A DNA stretch of 64,000 nt from Hordeum vulgare subsp. vulgare (Eukaryota > Streptophyta > Magnoliopsida > Poales > Poaceae). Below the pieces are notes generated by a model. That model was not told the origin of the DNA. It did not search any database and worked only from the letters and a program-made list of their open reading frames with translations. Positions 35,601 through 46,276 of the stretch are shown here, in pieces. The stretch's first letter is position 1. Each line of letters opens with the position of its first letter. The stretch spans positions 198,383,986 to 198,447,985 of the forward strand of contig NC_058522.1 of the NCBI RefSeq assembly GCF_904849725.1, in the 5' to 3' direction. The translations under genes were made by a program, and so were the position numbers.

Positions 35601-36390
35601 TGAGCTCCATTGGACAAGTTTAGCTCTGCAAACTTGAAAACATCCCTAAATGACCAAATATGTTCCTTCCAAAGAGAATGTGGGCAAACCAAGTCCCACA
35701 AATCCCATTTTTGGCATGGAGTCCTCATTTGAGGTATTAGGCACTCCTCAATGTTTCAGCTCCATTGGCTCAAGGTGAATTTTTATATGGGCACCAAATA
35801 TGGCTTAGGGATACCACTGGAATTTTCTAGGAATTTATTGAGAATATTTCCTTTGCAAATATTTCAAAATGCAAAATAGACAGAAAAGGTTTTCAGGGTT
35901 TTAGTCAAATAATAATAATATAAATAGGGGTTGAAAACTTTATGTATGGAAAATATATGTCCTTCTGAGTATCTCCGAATTTTCTCAGACTTTTCTAAGG
36001 CAGAAAAGTATGTTTCCATATAGGAATATCATTTCAAGCCTCAGAAATGGACATGCAAATAAAATAGGAAAATAATTCATAAAATAATTATTTTATGGTT
36101 TTGGTGTACTAAAATGGTGCTAGAACCAGATCACCAACTTTGGGTAAGAGCACTCCTTGCCATCAAGGACTTGTAGTGCAACCCAAAGCAGGGTTTTGAA
36201 TTAACCAAAAATAAGAAAAAGGGTTTTGAAAATAATTAGGTCATGAGAAATGTGGTTTTTTATATCACATAATCAACCATACAAGCATACAATGACAACC
36301 ATGGCACTCACAACATTAGTTCTAAAAAAGTTTTAATACACTCGGATTTTTGAATTACTGAAAAAGTGATAGTGAAAAGAGGGTGTGACA
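32641..36390 (-). repeat. 3' LTR of chromodomain Gypsy element, end missing
   Basis: On the minus strand it starts TGTCACACCC at 36390 and runs to 32641, where it stops at CCACTGGT and abuts the truncated Angela LTR. It is homologous throughout to 17629-about 21555 on the plus strand. The TATA box complement is at 34825-34833. Confidence 0.85.
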
Positions 36391-36409
36391 GACCTATCCC
36401 CCTTACAGG
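36391..36409 (-). other. Polypurine tract of chromodomain Gypsy element
   Basis: The minus strand reads TGTAAGGGGGATAGGTC immediately before the 3' LTR start TGTCACACCC, following cggggacgagattcc. This is the standard arrangement for plus-strand priming in grass Gypsy elements. Confidence 0.75.
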
Positions 36410-36428
36410 AATCTCGTCCCCGAGATTC

Positions 36429-37072
36429 CTAAGCTAGGTGCTAAAAAGGTACGGAAACTCAGATCGGAGATAGTCTTGACGCTCCCATGTTGCTTCTGCT
36501 TTGGTGTGGTTGCTCCACTGAACCTTGAAATACTTGATGGTGCGGCTTCTGGTGCGTCACTCTTCTTCATCCAGGATGGGGATCGGCCTCTCACGATAAG
36601 TGAGATCTGGGTGAAGGTCGATGGCCTGATGGTCAATGTCCTTACGAAGGTCGCGACGGTATGGAGCTTGAAGACACTTCGGAAGTTGTGACACGTCGAA
36701 GACGTTGTGCACAGCCGAAAGTTCCGGAGGTAGCTCCAACTGGTAAGCAACTTCTGCATGCCTTGTCGTGATCTTAAAAGGTCCAATGAACCTTGGAGCA
36801 AGTTTCCCCTTGACGTGGAAACACTTAGTTCCCTTGAGAGGTGTAACATGAAGGTACACTTGGTCTCCGGGAATGAACTCCACTTCTTTGTGGTGAGAAT
36901 CCGCATAGCTCTTCTGTCGCGACTTGGCTGCCTTCAAGTTTTCTCGGACAAGCTGCACCTTATCTTCTGCCTCTTGCAGAACTTCTGGCCTAAAAATCAA
37001 TCCTCGACCAGTTTCGGACCAATTAAGCGGGGTGCGGCACTTTTGTCCGTACAACACTTTAAATGGGGCCAT
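36429..37072 (-). pseudogene. Gypsy integrase C-terminal part with chromodomain
   Basis: A frame from 37072 starts MAPFKVLYGQKCRTPLNWSE, the typical integrase tail of plant Gypsy elements, and runs through HVKGKLAPRFIGPFKI and AYQLELPPELSAVHNVFDVS to a TGA near 36557. The same frame continues past the stop with RTIKYFKVQWSNHT and AEATWER, the core of a chromodomain, ending at a stop about 36429. The stop replaces what is probably a CGA arginine codon, a change expected from methyl-CpG decay. The chromodomain places the element in the chromoviruses. Confidence 0.8.
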
Positions 37073-37282
37073 CTGGAGACTGGACTTGTAGCTATTGTTG
37101 TAGGATAACTCAGCGAACGGCAGACAATCTTCCTATTTGGTGCCATGATCCAAGACACGTGCATGGAGCATATCCTCGAGTATCTCGTTTACACTCTCCG
37201 TCTGTCCGCCCGTTTTCAGGTGGAAGGCGGTGCTGAAGGAGAGCTTGGTTACAAGGGCTTCTTGGAACTTCTTCCAGAATCT

Positions 37283-37990
37283 TCAGGTGAACTGCGTGCC
37301 TCGGTCAGATACAATCTCCTTGGGAACTCCATAAAGGCTCACAATATGCTCAATGTAGAGGCTAGCCAGCTTGTCGCCACCATAGGTGGTACTGACCGGG
37401 ATGAAGTGAGACACCTTGGTCAGATGGTCGACGATGACCCATATAGAGTCATGGCCTCTACTACACCTGGGTAAGCCGGTGACGAAGTCCATGCCTACTT
37501 TGTCCCACTTCCATTTTGGCACTTGGAGAGGTGGTAGCTGTCCAGGGGGTCGCTGATTCTTAGCCTTGACTCGCTAGCACATGTCGCACTTGGCAACATA
37601 AGACGCAATTTCCCTCTTCATGCCATGCCACTAGAATCTTTCTCTGTGATCTTGATACATCTTGGTACCACCGGGGTGAATAGAGTAGGGTGTGTCATGT
37701 GCTTCCTGTAGGATCAAGTCCTCGAGTTCTACCTTGTTGGGTACGCATAAACGTTTCCCAAACCACACTACTCCTTGCTCATCCACCGAGAATTCTAGGG
37801 CCTTGCCTTCCTGGATCTTCTTCTTGATGCCTTCAATGCTCTTGTGCCCCTTCTAGGCCTCCTTGATGTCATCGGCCTGCGTTGGTTTGAGTTCGAGGTT
37901 AGCCAGGAATCCTATTTCAACTAGCTCCAACTCGAAGCTTTCCATTTCTTCATATCAGGCGGGTAACCTTTCTTTGAGCATAACATTCAA
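37283..37990 (-). pseudogene. Gypsy integrase, zinc-binding and core
   Basis: The core contains WDKVGMDFVTGLPRC (first catalytic Asp), then IVDHLTKVSHFIPV and SLYGVPKEIVSDRGTQF (second catalytic Asp). The zinc-binding region upstream (VAKCDMC) includes a stop. The frame ends at 37283, leaving the third catalytic residue to be reached only after a frameshift. Inactive. Confidence 0.75.
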
Positions 37991-38125
37991 GGTGCTGGCC
38001 TTCCTGCTTAAGGCATTAGCCATGACATTGGCCTTGCCGGGATGGTATTGAATGCTGAGGTCGTAGTCTTTGATTAACTCCAACCATCTTCGTTGCCTCA
38101 TATTCAATTCCCTTTGAGTAAAGAT

Positions 38126-39520
38126 CTACTTCAGTCTTTTGTGGTCAGTGTATATTTCACATCGCTTCCCCGGAAGGTAATGTCGCCATGTCTTTAGGGC
38201 ATGCACTACTACTACCAGCTCGCGATCATGGGTGGCATAATTCTCCTCATGCGGGCGCAGTTGCCGTGACATATACGCCACCACCCTGCCGTCTTGCAGT
38301 AGGACTCCACCGAGCCCAGTTCTGGAGGCATCACAATATATCACAAACTCCTTGCTGATATCTGGAGTAGACAATACCGGGGCGGTAGTAAATTTTTTCT
38401 TCAACTCCTGGAAGGTTGCTTCACACTCCGGCGTCCATTCGAACTTCTTCCCTTTCTTCAAGAGCTGACTCATAGGTCGAGCGATGCGGGAGAATCCTTC
38501 TACAAACTTGCGGTAATATCCCGCGAGTTCGAGGAAGCTCCTGACTTCCTTCACATTGATTGGCGACTCCCAGTTGGTTACCGTAGTAGTACTGGAAGGA
38601 TCGACTATCAATCCACTTGCCGTCATGGTATGACCCAAGAATCCAACTTCCTTTAGCCAGAATTGGCATTTGCTGAGTTTGGTATAAAGTTGGTGCTCTC
38701 GAAGCTTATCAAACACTAACCTCAAGTGTTCCTCAGGCTCATGAGGTACATGAAGATTAATATGTCATCAATAAATACGAGACACACTTATCTAGGTATT
38801 CCATGAAAACCTTGTTCATGAGGTACATGAAGTAAGCTGGGGCATTTGTCAACCAGAAAGACATGACAGTGCACTCGTATAGATCGTACCGGGTCACGAA
38901 CGCAGTCTTGGGTATGTCTTCAGGTCAGATCTTCACCTGGTAATATCCAGATCGGAGATCGATCTTGGAAAATACCTTGGCTCCATTCAACTGGTGAAAC
39001 AAGTCTTCAATATTGGGGAGTGGGTACTTGTTCTTGATCGTGACCTCATTGAGAGAACGGTAATCGATGCAGAGTCTCATAGTCCCATCCTTCTTAGACA
39101 CTAACAGAACAGGTGACCCCCAAGGTGATGCACCCGGACGAATGAATCCTTTCCTAAGCTGCTCATCCATCTCCTTCTTTAGCTCTGCTAGCTCTTCGGA
39201 TTCCATCCTATAAGGCTTCTTATAGATAGGCCTCGATCCGGGCATGAGTTCAATGATGAACTCGATGTCTCAGTCGGGAGGCATCCCTGGTAGCTCATCA
39301 GGAAAGACGTCCGGGTACTCGCAGACTATCGACACTCGGTCCAACTCTTCTCCCAACAGGCTATTAACCTGCGGTACTCGAGTGGATACTAGCTCAGAGA
39401 CATACATGACTTTGACCCCTTGGTCGCTTATCATGGTAATATCCCTGTTGGCACAGTCCAAGATGCTCTGGTGTTTGGCCAACCAATCCATACCGAGAAT
39501 TACTTCTAGGCCTTGCGACT
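38126..39520 (-). pseudogene. Gypsy reverse transcriptase and RNase H
   Basis: The protease-RT linker contains YPDVFPDELPGMPPD (about 39275). RT begins [17 protein letters not shown] and includes [27 protein letters not shown] and [15 protein letters not shown], then a TGA at about 38925 in place of a likely CGA codon. The FIDDILI catalytic motif is present at about 38755-38775 but in another frame. RNase H follows from 38725, with YCDASRTGLGGVLLQDGRVV, SRQLRPHEENYATHDREL and CEIYTDHKRLK, ending at 38126. At least one stop and one frameshift abolish activity. Confidence 0.85.
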
Positions 39521-39589
39521 TAAAGACGATGAGATCTGCTGAGAAGCTTATCCTATTGATAACAATCTCGACTCCTCTACACCCTAGGT

Positions 39590-39830
39590 TGTCCTTAACA
39601 CTGCTCCCGGGGTATGTTCTGCCATTTGCCCGTTAAGCAGGGTAGGCTGCAAGCCACACTTTTCCGCAAACCTTTGAGTAACAAAAGAATGCGAAGCACC
39701 ACAATCAAACAATATTGTTGCAGGGGTGGAGTTGACGAGGAACGTACCCAGAATGCAGTTCGAGTCTTCATGTGCCTCCTCTGGAGAGATGTGGTTAATA
39801 TGTCCCCTGATGTGATACTGCTAATTGCGG
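39590..39830 (-). pseudogene. Gypsy aspartic protease
   Basis: Between gag and RT the minus strand encodes LGTFLVNSTPATILF, then DCGASHSFVTQRFAEKCGL. The Asp-x-Gly-Ala active-site pattern with SHSF following is typical of plant Gypsy proteases; the middle residue is Cys rather than Thr or Ser. The reading frame differs from that of gag and of RT. Confidence 0.7.
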
Positions 39831-40966
39831 GGAGCTTGGTTCCTGCCTGGGGCTCCTTGAGCTTGATTGGGCACATTGGGGTGTGGTGCGTCGGGCTTCT
39901 TGTTGGGATACTGCATGGAATAGTGCCTTGTCTGTCCACATCCAAAATAGGTAACTTGTGCTGGAAGGTTGGTCTTGACTCCACTGTTGTTCGGTGGGTT
40001 GAATGCTGGCTTGGTGTTGACCTGCTGCTGAGGCTGGTCATTCTGGCGAAATGTTGGAGCCGTATACTGCTGCTGGTGGTAACAGGGTCTTGCTGGAGCT
40101 GAGTGCCATGGGCGTGGCTTCGGATTACTAGGTCCTCCACTTCCCATCAGCTTGCGCTTACGGGTGTTATCCATCGCACGACGCTTATCATCCAACATAA
40201 GGGCCTTATTAACCAGATCCCAGAAGGTCCGACATTCACAAACAACCAGTTGATACTGGAGTGACTGTTGCAGCCCTTCCATAAAGCGCTCCACTTTAGC
40301 AGCCTCAGTGTTGACGTCATCTGGTGCATATCTTGACACGAGGTTGAACTTCTGCAAATACTCCTTGACGGTTCCACTGTCGTGCCTTAATACTTGGAAT
40401 TCCTGCTTCTTAATGGTCATCATTCCGGGAGGAATGTGAGCGGCGCGGAATCCTTCCTTGAACATTGCCCAAGTGATGACTTGTCCTGCTTGCATGATCT
40501 GGAATCCATCCCACCAAGCTCTGGTTGTGCCTCGGAGACAGTGATAAGCATAAAGGACTTTCTCACGATCATCAGTGCATTTGACCAGCGCGAGGAGTTC
40601 CTCGATAGTACGGATCCATTCATCGGCATCTAATGGTTCAGTCGTCTCTGTGAATACGGGTGGCGTAGTCCGCATAAACTCAAAGAGAGTAGAACGACCG
40701 TTGTCATTCCCGTTCTGCGACGGGTTGTTCACCAAGACATGAGCCAGTTGCTGGATAGTGGCATTATTGGCTTGACCTTCCTCGTGGAGATCTTGAAGGA
40801 ACTGAGCCATAGTCAAGCTTTCTGGAGGAGGCAGTGGCGATGGAATATCGCCTTGTTGCTTCGCGTGGTGATCTCCATCTTGAGCGTCCCCTCCGGTTCC
40901 CTGTTGCTCACCTGAAGAGGCAGAATCGGGGTTGCCGAAGGTGCTAGTGCGAGTTGAAATCACCAT
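39821..40966 (-). CDS. gag: Gag protein of chromodomain Gypsy element
   Basis: A 381-codon open frame starting MVISTRTSTFGNPDSASSG. The capsid (retrotransposon gag) domain includes PLDADEWIRTIEELLALVKC, YAYHCLRGTTRAWWDGF and VKEYLQKFNLVSRYAPDD. A basic tail precedes a zinc-knuckle relic, YFGCGQTRHYSMQY, in which the first and last cysteines of the CCHC motif are tyrosines. The frame is open but the nucleic-acid-binding knuckle is therefore broken. Gag would form the virus-like particle of the element. Start chosen at the first ATG with family-like length. Confidence 0.8.
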   Translation of the reverse strand: MVISTRTSTFGNPDSASSGEQQGTGGDAQDGDHHAKQQGDIPSPLPPPESLTMAQFLQDLHEEGQANNATIQQLAHVLVNNPSQNGNDNGRSTLFEFMRTTPPVFTETTEPLDADEWIRTIEELLALVKCTDDREKVLYAYHCLRGTTRAWWDGFQIMQAGQVITWAMFKEGFRAAHIPPGMMTIKKQEFQVLRHDSGTVKEYLQKFNLVSRYAPDDVNTEAAKVERFMEGLQQSLQYQLVVCECRTFWDLVNKALMLDDKRRAMDNTRKRKLMGSGGPSNPKPRPWHSAPARPCYHQQQYTAPTFRQNDQPQQQVNTKPAFNPPNNSGVKTNLPAQVTYFGCGQTRHYSMQYPNKKPDAPHPNVPNQAQGAPGRNQAPRN

Positions 40967-41457
40967 CCTGTCAAGGGAGTAGATTGTTCAATATGCCGAA
41001 CTGGTCGGAATCATAAGGGATGATGCTCTATTTAAGGGGATTTGGTGTCGTGCTAGTGTGAGATTTTTAAACCAATATTTTTTTTGGAAAAGCTAATGCA
41101 TTAGATTGAAACAAGTGATGTAGTCGCTTACAAGTTGCCTAAGGCAGAAATGCGGCTTGCATCAAACATGCTAACACAACAATCATGGTTCGCATGAACC
41201 GATACATGAACTCACTACGCTTGGAGAGACTCCTAATTGCCTAAGCCGTAATCCTAAGCGGCGGACTGCTCGGTCTCGTAGGAGGGTTCTAGAGGGTCTT
41301 CATCTTCATCTTCATCGGTGCTTTCCTCCTTCAAAGGGGTAGGGGAAGGAAGTGGTCCATCACGACATATTTTAGTTGGCGAGGCAGTGAGGAGATCAAT
41401 GTACTCTTCCACGGTGAGGCGGCAACTCAGAATAGGAGTGGCCTGAAGCGGTGGTAC
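40967..41457. other. Leader segment between extra ORF and gag
   Basis: AT-rich untranslated sequence of the Gypsy element with a long T run near 41070-41080. No conserved feature recognised. Confidence 0.4.
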
Positions 41458-42015
41458 TCATCCTCGGAAGGCAATGGATGATCGCCCTCCGGGTGCTCCT
41501 TCCTTTTTAACCTTGCGGGTCTTCATCTTCTCCAAGCGAAGTAGGTCTTTGACTTGGTGTAGTTCTTGGCAAATCTTCGTTGACTCCTTGATCAAAAGGT
41601 GCATCAAAGTGTCGGAGGAGAGACTGGAGTAGGTCTGAAACCTTAGTGGCGTCCCGTCCTCTGAAGATGGGTTGAGTGTCCAACACCCGTCTATCCCATT
41701 CTTAATAAAAGGTAGGTGACGAGTAGCTGCTTCGTTAGCCATCTCGGGAAGGATGTCGCGGAGACGCATGAGCGCCTCTCGTGCGGCTCTCCACTACCAA
41801 CATCAGATCCTCCATCTGTGGTCCTTCAAAGAACCAACTGGTTGGGAAGTCATAGCCTTCACTATCACGTCCACGTGATATTCCTTGGTGTCGGTGTTGA
41901 TCCACTGCTCGTGGTAGAGGAAGATGGGCGTGCGGCGTACTTGACACTTCTCGAGGATATCTCCCAAAAGTACGAGAGAGCCCCTCTCCAGAAGCATCTC
42001 AGGTATAGCGGCCAT
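41458..42015 (-). pseudogene. Extra ORF upstream of gag in Gypsy element
   Basis: An ATG at 42015, close after the primer-binding site, opens MAAIPEMLLERGSLVLLGDI and continues with FLYHEQWINTDTKEYHVDVI. The same frame is broken by TGA and TAG near 41803-41790, then continues as WRAAREALMRLRDILPEM, DGCWTLNPSSEDGTPLRF and a Lys/Arg-rich end to a stop at 41458. It totals about 186 codons in sense with gag. No known domain is recognised. Two close stops suggest decay of a once-coding frame rather than chance, since composition and frame persist on both sides. Confidence 0.5.
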
Positions 42016-42139
42016 CTACAAGACGTATGGGAGAGGGTTAGAAAGTTTTAGTGGGTGCAGAAAACCTCAGGGTAAAGTCTAGGTGCACTAATCGTCTCGG
42101 CTATCGTCCATGCTATCTAAGGCTTCCTATAGTCAGGAT

Positions 42140-42152
42140 GGCTCTGATACCA
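42140..42152 (-). promoter_or_regulatory. Primer-binding site of chromodomain Gypsy element
   Basis: The minus strand reads TGGTATCAGAGCC, complementary to initiator-Met tRNA, four bases after the LTR end CCACA. It fixes orientation and the LTR boundary at 42157. Confidence 0.85.
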
Positions 42153-42156
42153 GCTC

Positions 42157-42548
42157 TGTGGTGACCCGGACTTACGAGTCGAGATCGCCGAATGAACGCG
42201 CTCAGTGATCCCAGAGATCAATGCTCACCGAACACACAGATACTGAATATTGAGAGTCTTACATCCAAGTACCGAATTATTACATCACATGACGGAATGG
42301 TCAAATTCACAAGGTAGGGCCTATAAGGCCAAATCACACGGATACAATTAGTAGTGGAAAACTTAGGGCTAAGCGGGTGTCCATGCCATCAGCCTACACC
42401 AATAGGCATTCTGACTCGGAAGCGTCCTAGTTCGAAGGGCCGTCTCCGAAGACGTACTCTTCTCCAAACTCCGGCCCATCCATGTCTGGTCAATGATATA
42501 ACCAGTGGCAAGCCAATGAATACTTTTGAATGTACTCGCAAACAGCCC
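42157..42548 (-). repeat. 5' LTR remnant of chromodomain Gypsy element
   Basis: Matches the last 390 or so bases of the solo LTR (about 21490-21883). Similarity ends at 42548 in cgcaaacagccc; the first 3.8 kb of the LTR are absent and unrelated GC-rich DNA follows. Confidence 0.8.
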
Positions 42549-44011
42549 ATAACCCGGTGCAGCACACCTAAAACGCACACCTCACGCACACGTTTTACAA
42601 GCCGCCATCATCATCGAACCACTGACCCATCTTCACGAAAGAGATCTGCATCATCCATGCCAGTCCGAACACCCGTCGACGCCACCATGACGTCCAACGG
42701 CGCCACCAGCCTGCGCTCATCCGTCCACATGCGAAGACTCCGGTAGATCTATCGTGCATAGCACCTGCCAACCAGGCATGACTCAGCGTAGCACCTGTCT
42801 GCCAGGCATGACTTGATAGCTCCACCGAAATTCCGTGCAAGGCGAAGCCGCTGCACCTCCTGCCTCAGTCTGCCAGCGCTGCTCCACAAACGATGCTCCC
42901 AGGAGAGAAACGACACCGCAATACCGCCATCGTCCGATCTGGAAGACCAGATCCTAGGGTTTCCCCCGAAGCAGTGCCCACCACCAGCAACCGTTCAGGA
43001 CCCACACAGTGCCCACCACCACTCAGCCCTCTAGGCGACGCCTTCAGGAAGGTCACGACATCAAGGACGCCGCCGCCGCCCACCGGAGTTAGGGTTTTCA
43101 CCCGAGAGGCAAGGAAGGGGAGCAGAGGAGCAGATGTATACCGACGTCTTTAAAAAGAATAACGACGCCCTTGAGCGTCGTCGGCGACGCGGCCGGCCTG
43201 GGCCAACCAAGGGGTTTCCCCCAATCCGGATCTCCTCCACCGGCTTCACCCGCAGGTAGGGCCTCGGCAACCACGCGGGCACCGCCAAGAATCTGCAGGA
43301 GAGAGGCCCACATCAGGGCCGGAGGACAGCGGCCAGATCTGGCGACGCCGGCCGCCATAGCAGCCACGTGACGGCTGACCAGGCAGCGACCGACGAAGGG
43401 GAGCAGCACACCTCCACAACGACGCTTCCAAGAAAGATAGCGGCACCCGCGGGCGTCGCCGTCGCGGCTTCGATGATGACCAGAGCAAGGATTTCTCCCG
43501 GAGCTGTGATGAACAGCCAGCGCCACCGACCCGCTGAGCATTGCCGCCACGCACCACCACGACCCCCAGGCAGGGTCACGGGTCACCGGACCGCGCGCCC
43601 TGGCCACTGCAGTCGCGCCTAGCCGACGCTCTCTGCCACAGCAGCCGCGCCCGGCCGCTCCCTACCACCATGGTCGCGCGCCCCGCACAAGATCCAGCCA
43701 TGGCAGCCCCGGATCCGTCGTCAGGTGCCGTTGGTGGGCGAGATCTCGCCGGATCCCGCAGCCGCCGACGCGGGGCGCCGCCCCCAGAGCCCGAGGGCCG
43801 ACGCGAGTGGCCCCGCCGCCGCCATCCACGGGGCGCGTGCCGCTTTGCCGTCGTCCCCTCTGGCAGCGGCGAAGCGGGGAGGGGGCGAAGAGGGGGGCCG
43901 CTGGCGGCGCGAGAGGGTTGGCCGGTGACGACGCGGGGAGGGGGCCCACATGGTGCTCGTGTCGGCTCCTTTTTTAGACAACTGCTTGATTCGTGGCATG
44001 ATTTTTCTATA
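42549..44011. other. GC-rich non-coding stretch, possibly LINE-like UTR
   Basis: GC- and CpG-rich sequence with many overlapping frames on both strands, none with protein similarity. Phrases such as gatcctagggtttcccccg and repeated cgacgcc/tcaggaagg blocks resemble the untranslated regions of grass LINEs as I remember them. No reverse transcriptase is present. The right end abuts a Helitron 3' terminus. Confidence 0.3.
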
Positions 44012-44977
44012 CTAGCAAAAAAGACCGTGCGTTGCGGAAAAGAAAATAACACACGATTTTAACCCAATAACAACGTCTCAAGACCTTAATAGGTTCATGT
44101 CTTTTAGTTTTACATGGAATCACATTTGTGTTGCCGAGAGTGGCCTGAGTACTAACACATTGATAATGTTTTTAAATGTGGCCAATCCTAAGGTCTCTCT
44201 TTCTCTCTTTGAGCCAAACATTCGATATGTTTTGTATACTTGGTTACAGATGAAGTATACACTAACCCGATGTATATTTAATGAACAAATTAAGAAATAA
44301 AAGCATGAAAGAATATTGAGTACATGTATTCCAAACAATTAAAATTTATGCCTTGTGTGAACTTATATTATTAATAAACTGAGAATCACACTTTAGTAGC
44401 CAAAGATGTTTATTTAGGATACACATTCAGATGCACACTATCGTGCGTGAGTGGAAGAAATCAAGATAAACTAATCTACAGGCCATCGGAGCAATCTTTT
44501 CGTTCGCAGTCTAGCTTACTCGTATACGATGCATCCCATTGTAGATAATTGACCTCTTTCACAAATAATCAATTTAATCTTCTCCTCCCGATTCCTATCT
44601 CTATCTCTTGATTTGAATCAGTCTGATAGAAGAGGAAAGGTAAACAAGAAAAGGAAAAAAATCCTATCTCTTAATTTGAACCAGCCTGACACAAGAGAAA
44701 AGGTAAAAAAAAATAAAAAAATAAACAAAAATTGTTGAAGAGTGGATTCGAACCCAAGTGTCCTAGGTAAGAGGGGCGCACTCTAGCTAGTAGGCTATCA
44801 CGGCGTAATTGTCCTTTTCCAGTTCACCTTCTCATAAACCAAAATCTTGGGGCGTGACTTGTGATAGAAAACAAATCGTTTTCTTTTGATTTATGGGTGG
44901 CATAGTAGGTAATTTCAACCAACTTCAAGGGCATTTTTTATGACGTACGACCAGAAGCAGTATTTGCTTTATTATTA
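44012..44977 (-). mobile_element. Helitron A (3' end intact, 5' tip lost)
   Basis: On the minus strand the element ends CCGCAACGCACGG followed by TCTTTTTTGCTAG at 44012, with host T next, which fits the grass Helitron 3' terminus (short hairpin, then CTAG) with a two-base gap. The other end, near 44977, reads AATAATAAAGCAAATA and lacks the first bases of the usual TCTATAC start because another Helitron 3' end adjoins it. Its 5' half is related in sequence to the neighbouring array units. It has a tRNA-like stretch at 44744-44800. No coding sequence. Confidence 0.7.
44744..44800 (-). other. tRNA-like segment in Helitron A
   Basis: The minus strand carries a B-box-like GGTTCGAATCC (44744-44754) with an A-box-like TAGCTAGAGTG (44779-44789) upstream at a tRNA-like spacing. 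The arms do not form a convincing cloverleaf. It looks like a tRNA relic or a Pol III promoter-like module. Confidence 0.35.
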
Positions 44978-46276
44978 CTAGCAAAATGGCACGTGCGTTG
45001 CAACGGAAAAAAAGAATACCACACACTTTTATTTTACAAAAAAAGTGGTCTATAATTTAAGTATTTGTAGCTACGACCCACAAAAGATGATCTTAGCCTA
45101 CAAAAACGAAATTAAAGATTCCATAGGACTTCTATTTAAATAGGGCTTGCATGTGGATTTTATACGTCTAGATGAACGATCAAGTGATCTTCAATTTCAT
45201 TTCTAATCCTGATTTTGCTGAGATGTTCATCCAAAATCCAAATCAGGACAGGTATGAAAGAAAGACGGGTAATGCATTATTGATTAAGATTGCATCCTAG
45301 ATAATAATTTGAAAACTGTTAACAGGTAAAATAACATCATATTTAGATTTTACATATTTTTCTAATCAAAATTCATATATAACATGCTAAATTTGAAGTT
45401 ACAATTTAGAAAATATGTAAATAAATCAAATCAATATGAAAATCAAAAGTTAAGCTATTATATATTTTTATATTTACATGTTTAATATTTTCAAATTTCA
45501 TGGTCAAAATTTATCAAAACTTATTTAGTTTTGATGTTTAATTTTTTATACACATTCTACATTTTTGGTATACATGAGGAATATTTCTTATATATGTTTG
45601 ACATTTTTCAAGTACATGATTAGCATTTTTTCACATTAATTTGTGATGTCTAATTTGTTCGATATACATTGTATTTTTTGTGTACATTTTCTTATGCATT
45701 GGAATCATATTTATATGCATATTTAATATATTTTTAAATGCATGATCGAAAAATTTAAAAAAGAATTAAAAATTATATAGCTTTTTCCTTACGCATTGTA
45801 CATTATTTGTATATAATGAATTTTTTTTATTCAAGTTTGGCATTCCTTCAATGCATGATTAACATTTTTTCAAAGTTTGCATATATGTGATTTTTATAAT
45901 TAAAATATTTAAAGTATGTCCAAACAAATAAAAGAAGGAACAATTAAGAAAAATAAGTGCTCAAGGCCACACTGGGCCGGCCCAGTCGGGCATCTCACGA
46001 CAAAGAAAAAGGGGGAGAAAGGAGTCATGGTGAGGGATCGAACCCGGGTCTGCACGACTGAACACGCGGCTTCAACCACTCCGGATGTCATTGTAGGTGT
46101 GGAAACTTTGTGGATCTTTATCTCTTGAAGGAGCGGAACAGCGGACTTATTAGAGGCAGTGAAACGAATCGTTTTTCTTTACTTATCGGTGGCATGGTGG
46201 GTAATTTATGCCAATTTGAGGGGTAATTTTTATGATGGACGACACAAACACTATTTGCTTTATTAGTAGGTATAGA
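44978..46276 (-). repeat. Helitron array unit B1 (with 3' end)
   Basis: The only unit with the terminal 230 bases and CTAG end; it lacks the roughly 234-base insertion carrying paired Helitron 3' ends that all other units have. Its 5' end TCTATACCTACTAATA lies at 46276. Confidence 0.85.
46034..46078 (-). other. tRNA-like segment in array unit (type copy in B1)
   Basis: The minus strand has an A-box-like TGGTTGAAGCCG (46067-46078) and a B-box-like GGTTCGATCC (46035-46044), an arrangement like a Ser/Leu-type tRNA. The same segment recurs in all units at 1290-base steps; in B4 the B-box has one change. A similar module exists in Helitron A. Confidence 0.35.

Larger units (their letters stand above)
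32641..42548 (-). mobile_element. Chromodomain (Tekay/Del-like) Gypsy element, LTRs truncated
   Basis: Minus-strand order is 5' LTR remnant (42548-42157), primer-binding site, extra ORF, gag, protease, RT, RNase H, integrase, chromodomain, polypurine tract (36409-36391) and 3' LTR (36390-32641). The 3' LTR lacks its last 330 or so bases and the 5' LTR retains only its last 390 or so. No TSD can be assigned. Stops occur in several domains, so it is inactive. It belongs to the same family as the solo LTR at 17629-21883. Confidence 0.8.

Noticed and set aside
42354..43622. Several GC-rich frames of 70-170 codons on both strands
   Set aside because: Mutually overlapping, low complexity, no conserved motif; best explained by base composition.
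46034..46078. Functional tRNA gene in the array units
   Set aside because: Only A- and B-box-like words are present; acceptor and anticodon stems do not pair convincingly.
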